Source: Deltaproteobacteria bacterium (GTDB lineage Bacteria > Desulfobacterota > Binatia > UBA12015). From it: a DNA stretch of 34,837 bases. Below, piece by piece: positions 25,001-32,744 of the stretch; within the stretch, counting starts at the first letter, position 1, and the number at the start of each line of letters is the position of its first letter. Made by a program: the position numbers and the translations under genes. The DNA lies in contig JAJCZO010000395.1 in assembly GCA_029262355.1 (NCBI GenBank), forward strand, positions 1-34,837. Reading direction: 5' to 3'. The notes beneath the pieces were generated by a model. That model searched no databases. It saw only the letters and a list, made by a program, of their open reading frames with translations, and was not told the DNA's origin.

Positions 25001-25019
25001 GGTGCAGATGGTCTGCACC
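25001..25019. promoter_or_regulatory. 8-bp inverted repeat with 3-bp spacer
   Basis: GGTGCAGA-TGG-TCTGCACC is a perfect 8-bp inverted repeat about 160 bp upstream of the sigma-54 activator start, the size of a dimeric-regulator operator. No adjacent gene clearly claims it. Confidence 0.4.
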
Positions 25020-25262
25020 CCCCCGTCGTTTGTTGTCGGATACGGATGGGCGACGAGATCATCTCGACCTACTCAGCGGTACTCCGATTCGACACTGCAC
25101 GAGGGATCACCCTGAGCGAGCTTCGCGTGGAGCTGATCTTTCCCGCCGATGACAAGACTGCGGAGTTCTTTCGAGCTCTCGATCGAGAGAACCCGTAACG
25201 CAGTTCTCGTCATGTCCGGAGCCGCAGCCTCCGTCCTCATACTGCTGCCCGGTCGTAATGGT

Positions 25263-25487
25263 TCAGCATTGCGCGGAGCCGCTCCCAGCGTCGGACGGCC
25301 AGTCCGCGCCCCTCTCGGAGGGAAGCAACTCGAGGCCGGCGGGGTCGCAGATTACGATGTCGGCCGGGGCGCCGTCCGCGATATGGCCGCGGTCGAGCAG
25401 TGGCCCACGGGCGAACGACGCCCTCAGCTGGACTCGGCTCTCCAAGGCGGCGTGCGAATGCCGTAGAGCGTTCGTCGTTGGCCGACT
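25263..25487 (-). pseudogene. Possible remnant of an amidohydrolase-family C-terminus
   Basis: A minus-strand frame open from about 25487 to the stop at 25263 encodes 'DRGHIADGAPADIVICDPAG', close to the 'G-x-I-x-x-G-x-x-ADhVhhDP' strand motif near the C-terminus of amidohydrolases (dihydroorotase, deacylase and imidazolonepropionase types). No metal-binding or catalytic part of such an enzyme is present upstream, and a stop codon sits just ahead. It may be a gene fragment left by deletion. A chance match over 20 residues cannot be excluded. Confidence 0.28.
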
Positions 25488-25544
25488 TTAGACAAGACGT
25501 GCAGTTTGGCCACGCCCGCGTAGCAATGGTAGCGTCCCGTTCTC

Positions 25545-26777
25545 GTGCGCAGTCCCGGGCCAAACTCCCGTTGGGTCGTCGCATCGCTCTCGGCCCTTGT
25601 CGGACTAGCACTCTTCCTGATCGCGACACGAAGCCCGATTGCGCCTCGCGAGGCCCAGCGAACCGACGACGTACGACGCCGACTGGAGGCGCTCGGTTAT
25701 GCCGAGACCGTCGGGCCGCGGGACGCCTACCTCGGTCAGACCGGAGTGACGACGTACGACCCAGCTCGCACCGCGGATGGGATCAACGTGTACTGCTCAG
25801 AAGCTCGGGATGAGGTCCATTTTCTCAACATGAAGGGCGAGCCGGTCCAGATCCTCGAGCTGCCAGGCAAGGGGAGCCCGAGCAACGAGTGTCTACCAGT
25901 CCACTACGGCTCCCGAACATTCGCCGTCTTGAACGCGCCCGAGATCTCGCTGATCGACGCGGCCTCTGGAGTGACTTGGAGCCGCGTCGGGAGATTTCAT
26001 CACGACATCGCAACGGGCCCGAGGGGCGAACTTTACACGTTCGAAGGCCGTCCCCGCACACTTCGTCACAACGGACTAGAAATCGAGATCCACGATCACG
26101 TCATCACCATTCTGTCGCCGGACGGTGAACCCGAACGGGAAATCAACCTCTTCGACCTCTTCGGTGACCAGATTCCGAGGTGGCGATTGAACTCCCTGGT
26201 GCGCCTCCTGCGCGGGGAAGCGAAGATCAAAGCGACTCCGGGGATCATCGAGCGCAGGCGGGATGTTTTTCATCCGAATAGCATCGAATACATCGAAACA
26301 CCTCCGCCCGGCATGGAGGGCGCCGATCTTTTGATCAGCCTACGCAGCCTCGACCAGATCGCGTTCGTCGATAGCAAACGCGAGAAGGTAATCTGGAGCT
26401 GGGGCGCGGGCAGCCTCGACAGGCAGCACCACCCAACACTACTCCCGAACGGAAACATCTTAGTGTTCGACAATGGAATGCTCCGGGGGTGGTCCCGAGT
26501 GATCGAACTCGACCCGGTCCGTGAAGAGGTCGTCTGGGAGTACCGGGCGCCCGGCTTCTTCAGTGCAGGACGCGGAGGGGCCGAGCTTCTCCCCAATGGC
26601 AACGTCCTAATCACGGAGAGCGGCAGGGGTCGCGTCTTCGAGATCACCCGCGAGGGCGACCTCGTATGGGAGTTCCTCAACCCCATCTTCGATCACGCCA
26701 CGGGCGAGCGTGCCACGATCTATCGGATGTTCCGCATGAGTTCAGGGGAATGGGCTCGGGCGGCTTCGGCAAGTTGA
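25545..26777 (+). CDS. Arylsulfotransferase (ASST)-like secreted beta-propeller protein
   Basis: 410 residues. The N-terminal membrane or signal segment (WVVASLSALVGLALFLIA) is followed by 'RRRLEALGYAE' and then a propeller. ASST-family motifs are visible: 'DVFHPNSIEYIE', 'ADLLISLRSLDQIAFVD', 'VIWSWGAG', 'QHHPTLLPNGNILVFDNG', and the repeated 'GAELLPNGNVLITESGRGRVFE'. The conserved histidines in 'FHPNS' and 'QHHP' fit the family's sulfate-transfer site. Known ASSTs move sulfate between phenols in the periplasm, but many family members have no tested activity. The start (GTG 25545) is uncertain because no clear ribosome site is seen. The next gene, a TauE/SafE permease, may handle sulfur anions. 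Confidence 0.8.
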   Translation: MRSPGPNSRWVVASLSALVGLALFLIATRSPIAPREAQRTDDVRRRLEALGYAETVGPRDAYLGQTGVTTYDPARTADGINVYCSEARDEVHFLNMKGEPVQILELPGKGSPSNECLPVHYGSRTFAVLNAPEISLIDAASGVTWSRVGRFHHDIATGPRGELYTFEGRPRTLRHNGLEIEIHDHVITILSPDGEPEREINLFDLFGDQIPRWRLNSLVRLLRGEAKIKATPGIIERRRDVFHPNSIEYIETPPPGMEGADLLISLRSLDQIAFVDSKREKVIWSWGAGSLDRQHHPTLLPNGNILVFDNGMLRGWSRVIELDPVREEVVWEYRAPGFFSAGRGGAELLPNGNVLITESGRGRVFEITREGDLVWEFLNPIFDHATGERATIYRMFRMSSGEWARAASAS

Positions 26778-26862
26778 ACGGAACTCGGACACCGCTCATG
26801 GACCAGATGTGAGGCATAGTCATCCACACGCAAATCGCGCCGGCGCAAGCCGCGCGAAGCTC

Positions 26863-26870
26863 GGGAGGAG
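26863..26870 (+). promoter_or_regulatory. Strong ribosome-binding site fixing a TTG start
   Basis: GGGAGGAG lies 6 nt before TTG 26877. This is the best Shine-Dalgarno match nearby and supports the non-ATG start of the TauE/SafE gene. Confidence 0.75.
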
Positions 26871-26876
26871 TGGGGC

Positions 26877-27662
26877 TTGGAGGGATGGGGTTTGATCGAA
26901 GCGCTCGGTAGGTCTGCGCTCCCGCCCGAGCATCTCGCGCTGCTGGCCGCCGTCGCCTTCGCGACCGCGGTACTATCGGCGATCGTCGGCATGGCGGGCG
27001 GCATCACGCTACTCGCAGTGATGCTGCTGTTCCTCGAGCCGCTGGTCGTGATCCCGCTGCACGGCGTCGTGCAACTCGTGTCGAACAGCTCGCGCACGTT
27101 CATCCAACGGGCCCACCTGCGGTGGGACGTGATCTGGCGCTACGGACTGCTGCTGCTGCCGATGGGGTTCGTCGGGCTCTGGTTCGCGCGCGCCCTAGCG
27201 CCGGACGTCACCAAGACGATGATCGGCCTCTTCGTGCTGGCCGCAACCTGGGCGCCGGGCGCGCTGATGCTCGGCTCGCATCCCGAGGAGGCCAACCCGA
27301 AGCGACGCTTCTTCCTGCTCGGAGGCGTCGTCGGAGTGCTCAACATCGCGATCGGCGCGACGGGCCCGATGATCGCGCCGTTCTTCCTGAACCTGGGGCT
27401 CTCGCGATTCGCGCTGATCGGAACGAAGGCCGCGTGCCAGATGCTCGGACACCTGGCCAAGCTGGTCGTCTTCGGCATCGCCGGCTTCGCGTTCCAGGAG
27501 TGGCTGCCTCTGCTGATCACGCTGTCGGCCTGCGTGATCGCAGGCACCTGGGCGGGCAGCAAGCTGCTCCACCGCGTCAGCGAGGTTTGGTTCGTCAGGA
27601 CTTACAAAGGAGTCCTGACACTGATCGCGCTACGTCTCGCGATCGGGCCGTTCCTCGCGTAG
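26877..27662 (+). CDS. TauE/SafE family membrane permease
   Basis: 261 residues from TTG 26877. It is a hydrophobic protein with about seven to eight membrane segments and the two-fold family pattern: 'FATAVLSAIVGMAGGITLLAVMLLF' in the first half and 'LLGGVVGVLNIAIGATGPMIAPFFLNL' in the second, each with the Gly-rich motif of TauE/SafE. Members export or import sulfite, sulfoacetate, taurine-related or other organic anions. It lies 99 nt after the arylsulfotransferase-like gene on the same strand, so a sulfur-anion role is plausible but not shown. Confidence 0.9.
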   Translation: MEGWGLIEALGRSALPPEHLALLAAVAFATAVLSAIVGMAGGITLLAVMLLFLEPLVVIPLHGVVQLVSNSSRTFIQRAHLRWDVIWRYGLLLLPMGFVGLWFARALAPDVTKTMIGLFVLAATWAPGALMLGSHPEEANPKRRFFLLGGVVGVLNIAIGATGPMIAPFFLNLGLSRFALIGTKAACQMLGHLAKLVVFGIAGFAFQEWLPLLITLSACVIAGTWAGSKLLHRVSEVWFVRTYKGVLTLIALRLAIGPFLA

Positions 27663-27728
27663 CTGGGCCATGCGCAGGTACTCGATGGCATCCCCTTTTG
27701 AGCGCCTTGGGATCTGGACAAAGCAGCG

Positions 27729-27753
27729 CGAGGGCGCGTCCACACGCCCCTCG
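27729..27753. terminator. Weak hairpin between the permease and GT-C-like genes
   Basis: CGAGGGCG and CGCCCCTCG pair with one bulged base around an 8-nt loop, 66 nt after the permease stop. There is no T-tract. The remaining gap to 27851 has no gene I can support. Confidence 0.25.
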
Positions 27754-27851
27754 ACCCCGGCGACAGAGTTGATAGGGCTGTGATCGTGGCCGCACATCTC
27801 GCGCCGAGCGAGCCTCTCATCCTCCCCACCGGCCAGCGGCACGGGTAGCGC

Positions 27852-29651
27852 TTGCGGCTCCACGCGTGCATCTGGGGCCTGTTCGCGGCCTACTTCCTCG
27901 TCCTATTCGCTCCGCTGCCTATCGCTGGGACCATCCCCGGGAACATCGACACGTGGTACGCGATCGCGTTCACCAACGTCTATCTCAACGAGGTTCGCGA
28001 AGCTCTCGGCTGGGGCGCGTTCGGGTCCTTTCTCCACCCCGCCGAGCATCCGCTGTCATACGGAGAGACGGCCTTCGGGCTGGCCGCCCTACCGATGGCG
28101 CTACGAGCGCTCGGCATCAGCGACGTCCTGACGTACTACCTGTTCCTCTCCGTCGCGTACGCGACGACGGCGTTCGCGGTGTACCTCCTCGCCACACTTT
28201 ACGTGCGACACCGCGCCCTCGCAGCCGTGGCCGGGCTCACCTTCTCCTCGACCACGTTCCTCCTCTCCACGATCGATAGTCCGCATACGGCGTTCTTCGG
28301 CGTCGCGTTTGCGTCGCTGTACTTCTTCAAGCGGTACGTCCTGGACTTCCGAGGGCGCGACCTGTGGTGGTCGGCGCTCCTCGCGGGCCTTCAGACGTAC
28401 TTCTCGGCGTATCTCTTTCTCCTGCTGGCGATCGCCCTCATCGTCGTCGGTCTCGCGAACGTCCGACGCCTCGTCGGCAATGCCGGAATCGCTCGGCTCG
28501 CGGCGTACGCAGCGCTCGTCGGCGTACTCGTCGCGCCGTTCTACATCTCGTATCTGCTTCGTCTCGATGACTACGTCGACCTTCAGTTCCAGGCGGTTCT
28601 GTTCGCGGAATTCAATAGCCTCGACATCCAGGACCTGTGGAATCCGATGCCGGGCAATCTCGTCTACCCCGAAGGGGACCGGTTCGACGCCGCCGACGCA
28701 GTAGCGCTACGCTCTCTGATTGACGAGGGGGGTGCCGGGCTGGACCCAGAGACAGCCTACCTCTTCTACGGAGCCATGACCGGCGATGAGGACGAACTGC
28801 TGTGGGTCTCGTCTCGTCGACGTGCGTTCGTCGGAACCGCCGTAGCGCTGCTCGCGGTGTACGGGGTCCTTCTGCCGTTCGCCGGTCGGGGCGAGCTCGC
28901 GGCGCTCTTCCTCACGGGACTCGTGCTCGCACTGGGCCCCGCAAACATCGTCGACGGGCAAGTCGTCCGGATGCCCGCCTACGCTCTGTACGAGTATGTT
29001 CCAGGTTTTCACATGTTCCGCATTCCCGGCCGTGCCTTCGCTCTTGCTCTCCTCGCAATCGCCATCTTCGCGGCGCACGGCGCCGGAGCTCTCGCGGAGC
29101 GATTCGCGACCGACGAGCGCCGAGGCGCTCGCGTGGCCGCACTTCTCCTCGGACTCCTCCTCGTGATCGAGAACGTTCCGGTCCCGATGCGATCCTTCGA
29201 AGCAGCGGCGCTGGTACGGCCTCCGCCCGACTACGCCTCATTCTTTGCGGACAAGGACGATACCGTCGTACTCAATCTACCGAGCGGAATCGGGTACGGC
29301 CTGGGCGGCTCAGCGAACGACCTCAACGTGTTCAATCGCGAGCTGATCTACATCAACTGGCAGACGTACCACGGCCAGAACATCGTGAACGGGGTGAACG
29401 GATACATTCCTCACGCCCGCATGCGGTGGCAGCGATCGATCTCGAGACTCCCGAGCCGGGCCGCCGTCGATGAGATCGTCGCCGGCGGCATCGACTTCGT
29501 CGTCTTCAATCGCGAGCTCGTGCTGCCCGGCGAGGCACACCTCCTCGACGCGTTGCGAGGGCATCCGGATGTGTTGGCCCTCGTCCACGAGTCCGACACC
29601 ACGGCCGTGTTCGAGGTGAAGGGGGCAGCGAAACCATCGGGTACGCCATAG
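27852..29651 (+). CDS. GT-C-like polytopic membrane protein (putative glycosyltransferase), copy 1
   Basis: 599 residues from TTG 27852; an in-frame stop at 27846 rules out anything longer. About 10-12 membrane segments fill residues 5-430. The first extracytoplasmic loop has 'IPGNIDTWY' with Asp33, where GT-C glycosyltransferases keep a catalytic acidic residue. 'STIDSPHTAFF' follows near residue 140. The soluble C-terminal part ('VVLNLPSGIGYG', 'IYINWQTYHGQNIVNGVNGY', 'GIDFVVFNRELV') matches the layout of large lipid-linked-sugar-dependent membrane proteins. It is a clear paralogue of 32745-34556. Such enzymes usually move a sugar from a polyprenyl phosphate to an acceptor outside the membrane; substrate unknown. 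Confidence 0.78.
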   Translation: MRLHACIWGLFAAYFLVLFAPLPIAGTIPGNIDTWYAIAFTNVYLNEVREALGWGAFGSFLHPAEHPLSYGETAFGLAALPMALRALGISDVLTYYLFLSVAYATTAFAVYLLATLYVRHRALAAVAGLTFSSTTFLLSTIDSPHTAFFGVAFASLYFFKRYVLDFRGRDLWWSALLAGLQTYFSAYLFLLLAIALIVVGLANVRRLVGNAGIARLAAYAALVGVLVAPFYISYLLRLDDYVDLQFQAVLFAEFNSLDIQDLWNPMPGNLVYPEGDRFDAADAVALRSLIDEGGAGLDPETAYLFYGAMTGDEDELLWVSSRRRAFVGTAVALLAVYGVLLPFAGRGELAALFLTGLVLALGPANIVDGQVVRMPAYALYEYVPGFHMFRIPGRAFALALLAIAIFAAHGAGALAERFATDERRGARVAALLLGLLLVIENVPVPMRSFEAAALVRPPPDYASFFADKDDTVVLNLPSGIGYGLGGSANDLNVFNRELIYINWQTYHGQNIVNGVNGYIPHARMRWQRSISRLPSRAAVDEIVAGGIDFVVFNRELVLPGEAHLLDALRGHPDVLALVHESDTTAVFEVKGAAKPSGTP

Positions 29652-29658
29652 AATCCAA

Positions 29659-29682
29659 CCCCAGAACATTTCATTGCTGGGG
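29659..29682 (+). terminator. Weak hairpin after GT-C-like copy 1
   Basis: CCCCAG and CTGGGG form a 6-bp stem with a 12-nt loop, 7 nt after the stop. There is no T-tract. It could partly separate this gene from the secreted-protein gene downstream. Confidence 0.3.
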
Positions 29683-29751
29683 GCACCGAGCGCGGTGTAC
29701 GGTGGCTCGTCGCGTTCGGCCATTTCGCGCCAAGCTCCAAAGGAGTCCCGC

Positions 29752-32661
29752 ATGTCTAGAATCTTGATGACCCTGGGGTTTGTCGTCCTCGTCAGCACTT
29801 CAACTTTCGCGCAGAACGTCGGCGACACCGATCAGGTCACGCATGGCTTCACGCCAGGCATCAGCACCGGCCCGATCCAGTTCGACCCGAATGCGCAGAC
29901 CGGTGCCGCGACTCGGACCAGCTACGCTCGCCCATTGGACAGCAGCCAAACGGCGAACCCCGACCACAATCAGGTCGGGCGATCGGTCGTCACTTCCTTG
30001 GTGAACTCGGTCTTCGGCGTGCCGTCGGAGATCTTCGACTTCATCAACGGCGCGGGCGACTTCTTCGGCGCCAATTTCAACTTCGGGATGAGCACCGGCG
30101 TAACCGGTTCCTACGCGGGCTACTTCGAGGTCGACTCCATCTCCGACGGCTCCGTCGATCTTCAGATCCCCACGCAAGTACCGGTCGTGTATCCGGCTCC
30201 CAATACCTTCGGGTGCGGGACCCAAGTCGAAGTATTCACCCAGAGCCAGTATCCAGGCTCGTCGATGAGCGTAGAGTCGCCCTTCTACAACCTCGAGGTC
30301 GGCGGTCAGATCCAGAGCCTGAACCTGAGTGTGGGCGCCTTCGTGCATCTCGACGCATGCGTGGGCATCCCGGATCCGTACGGCGGGTGCATTGGTCACA
30401 CCATCAACGCGACGCCGGGCGGAACTCTTCTGAATCAGCCGTTGCCCGTTCCGCCCGCCGTTCCGCTGATCAACTTCTGCGATGCGGCGTTCCTCCCGGG
30501 CGCAACCGACTCCACCCTCGCGAGCTGTACCCAGCCCGGCTTCACCAATTTCTTCATCCTCGGCCAGACGGCGCTCGACGGATACAACGCGAGCCACGGG
30601 ACCAACCACCATCTGGCCCAGTTCACGCCGACCTCGCCGGCGGGCCCCGGCATGGTCCTGCTCCAGACGCCCGACCTCGCCGGCGGGCCACCCCTACCCG
30701 AGATGGAGGGCACGTTCATCGACGTCAGCGCCTCCCCTCTGACCTTCAGCTCCCTGAACGGAGGACGGCTTCTCCGATCGAACGGGACGATGCTGGCGAC
30801 GGCAGAGATGGGGCTCGATTTGGTGTCGCTCCTGGAGTACGCCGGCATCCCGACGGGCTTCTCCCTGGGAGGAGGCGTGGGCAGTGTGGACGTCGGCGAC
30901 ATCCAGCCGACCCTCACGGTCGAACAGGACATGCGGTTCGACTTCGCACCCTCGATTCCGATCTTGGTCGATCTAGGCTCTCCGATGAGCTGGTCCGTCC
31001 ACAATCCGGGAGGCGGGCTGTCTCACGCGGGAAACGGGCAGATCGTGGGGATGGTCGCCGACCAGTCCCTGCGCGTGACGTTCCCTCAAACGAGGGACAC
31101 GCCGACCGACGTTCAGAATACGTATGGCATGCAGGGGCAATTCAGCGCGCTCACGAGCCAAGCGTACTTCGAGTCCGTGAAGGTGAACGTGCTGAAACTG
31201 GCTGCCGGTGGACTCACCAACTTCACCGCGCTGTCGTACCAGACCGCAAAGCAGCAACTGGCTGGGTCGCCCAAGGTCCTGGAGAACCACACCCAAGCGC
31301 TCCTGAGCCCGGACTCGCTCGCGGCGGCGCCCTTCGCCCTGGATCCCGAGCATCCGGTCATCGAGCTCCCCCAGGTGCACGTCGCCGGTGTCCGGAACCT
31401 CGGGAACGGCGAGCGGGCGGTGGTGTACCGCTTCGCGGTCGAGAACGCGGGCGACGTCGAATTGAGAGGGGCGTCGGCGTTGCGAGATTTCCAGCAGACC
31501 TTCGGGACGGCGTCGTCCTACGCCGTCCAGTGCCTGCACAGCGACGACGGGAACGAGAACCTCGGCTTCGATGGCAACGCGGACATCGAAATGCTCGCCA
31601 CGGCTACGACCCTGGCCGTGGGCCAGACGAGCCTCCTCGACACCATCGTCAACGTCCGCCCGGAGATCTCTCCCATCCTGGCCGGCGGCTGCTTCGGCGT
31701 GGTGAGCTATGACGCCACCTGCTCCGCGGCCGCGACGAGTCCCATCGGGACACCGGTGACCGATCGCTACGACCATTGCCGGGACCTCTTCCGGTCGCCC
31801 GAGATCACCGCATCGGTGAACCTGGGTGCCGCGGTGCTCGACGAGCTCTCCGACTACACGATCTACGGGTGGCGCCGCGTCGATCTCGTCCACGGGATGC
31901 TCGCGTCACGCGGACACGTCGGCACCAGTGGCGACGTGCGGACCAAGCGAAGCAAGAATGTCGGCGTGCCGACGATCCTGGGTGACCTACATGTCGGCGA
32001 CGATCTGTCTCTCGTCCCCGGCGGGCTGGTGGTCGACTACCTTCAGGTCGGAGACAAGACCCGGGTCCGGGGTTCGCCCAACGACTTCGTGGTGAACGGG
32101 GCTCGGAGTCTCGGATCGTCGTGTGTAGCGACGTTCCCACGCGATCTGCTTCCCGACCGAGCGCCGAAGCGCTGGCAGCCCCGTACCGTGCTGTCCGAAG
32201 GCAGCACGACGACGCTCCCCCCGGATGCATACGGAGAGATCTGGCTCCGTAAGAACTCAGAGCTGCGGCTCGAGAGCGGCGAGTATGACATCAACAGGTT
32301 CAAGATCCTCGACGACGGCGCGAAGATCATCTTCGACGTCAGTGACGGGCCCATCGCGGTCTATCTGGACAACTGGCACATGATCGGCAAGGGCCATCAG
32401 TTCGTCGTAGAGAATGGCGCCACCAGCGACGTGACGATCCATTACGCGGGCAAGCATCGACTGGTCTTCCGCGAAAGCCTGCTCCAAGCGACGATCATCG
32501 CGCCCGGCGCACTCGTGCGCTTCGAGGCCGGCAGTGTCCTCCAGGGGGCGTGCTACGCCGACGCCGTCCGCATGGGATCTGGCTCCCGATTCCTGAGCCA
32601 CGCCGACGTGGCCCTGCCACCGCTCACCGGGGCGTGTGAGAATTTGTTGCCCCCCTTGTGA
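29752..32661 (+). CDS. Secreted protein with C-terminal choice-of-anchor/DUF7305-like beta-helix
   Basis: 969 residues from ATG 29752, fixed by 'AAAGGAG' 6 nt upstream and an immediate signal peptide (MSRILMTLGFVVLVSTSTFA-QN). Residues 20-690 are Gly/Pro/Ser/Thr-rich and beta-like, with no family I recognise. Residues of about 720-950 ('GDVRTKRSKNVGVPTILGDL', 'SELRLESGEYDINRFKILDD', 'DVSDGPIAVYLDNW', 'SLLQATIIAPGALVRFEAG', 'YADAVRMGSGSRFLSHADV') follow the pattern of choice-of-anchor A/DUF7305-type parallel beta-helices found in adhesins and pilus-associated proteins. It sits between two GT-C-like paralogues and could be a substrate or partner of them (inference). Confidence 0.78.
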   Translation: MSRILMTLGFVVLVSTSTFAQNVGDTDQVTHGFTPGISTGPIQFDPNAQTGAATRTSYARPLDSSQTANPDHNQVGRSVVTSLVNSVFGVPSEIFDFINGAGDFFGANFNFGMSTGVTGSYAGYFEVDSISDGSVDLQIPTQVPVVYPAPNTFGCGTQVEVFTQSQYPGSSMSVESPFYNLEVGGQIQSLNLSVGAFVHLDACVGIPDPYGGCIGHTINATPGGTLLNQPLPVPPAVPLINFCDAAFLPGATDSTLASCTQPGFTNFFILGQTALDGYNASHGTNHHLAQFTPTSPAGPGMVLLQTPDLAGGPPLPEMEGTFIDVSASPLTFSSLNGGRLLRSNGTMLATAEMGLDLVSLLEYAGIPTGFSLGGGVGSVDVGDIQPTLTVEQDMRFDFAPSIPILVDLGSPMSWSVHNPGGGLSHAGNGQIVGMVADQSLRVTFPQTRDTPTDVQNTYGMQGQFSALTSQAYFESVKVNVLKLAAGGLTNFTALSYQTAKQQLAGSPKVLENHTQALLSPDSLAAAPFALDPEHPVIELPQVHVAGVRNLGNGERAVVYRFAVENAGDVELRGASALRDFQQTFGTASSYAVQCLHSDDGNENLGFDGNADIEMLATATTLAVGQTSLLDTIVNVRPEISPILAGGCFGVVSYDATCSAAATSPIGTPVTDRYDHCRDLFRSPEITASVNLGAAVLDELSDYTIYGWRRVDLVHGMLASRGHVGTSGDVRTKRSKNVGVPTILGDLHVGDDLSLVPGGLVVDYLQVGDKTRVRGSPNDFVVNGARSLGSSCVATFPRDLLPDRAPKRWQPRTVLSEGSTTTLPPDAYGEIWLRKNSELRLESGEYDINRFKILDDGAKIIFDVSDGPIAVYLDNWHMIGKGHQFVVENGATSDVTIHYAGKHRLVFRESLLQATIIAPGALVRFEAGSVLQGACYADAVRMGSGSRFLSHADVALPPLTGACENLLPPL

Positions 32662-32744
32662 AACGACGCTGACCGAGCGGCACTCGCCTTCCGAGCCACC
32701 CCGTGGACAGGCTAGAGTCGAGCGATGAGCAACGAGGCCACGAG

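Larger units (their letters stand above)
24844..25544. other. 700-bp region without a confident gene
   Basis: This stretch lies upstream of the sigma-54 activator (read leftward) and the arylsulfotransferase-like gene (read rightward). It holds several palindromes (ACACCGGTGT at 24855-24864 and two longer inverted repeats listed separately) and a minus-strand amidohydrolase-like fragment. A possible 50-codon + strand frame at 25046-25198 (MGDEIISTYSAVLRFDTARG...) has no ribosome site or family I recognise. I found no tRNA and no -24/-12 element. Confidence 0.5.

Noticed and set aside
25001..25019. TTGGTGC...TCTGCA read as a sigma-54 promoter
   Set aside because: GG-to-GC spacing is 12 nt; the sequence is better explained as an 8-bp inverted repeat.
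27729..27745. TGGACA-N5-GCGC upstream of GT-C-like copy 1 as a sigma-54 promoter
   Set aside because: Only the GG and GC match; the rest of both boxes is wrong.
32678..32694. CGGCAC...TTCC upstream of GT-C-like copy 2 as a sigma-54 promoter
   Set aside because: The invariant GC of the -12 box is CC here.
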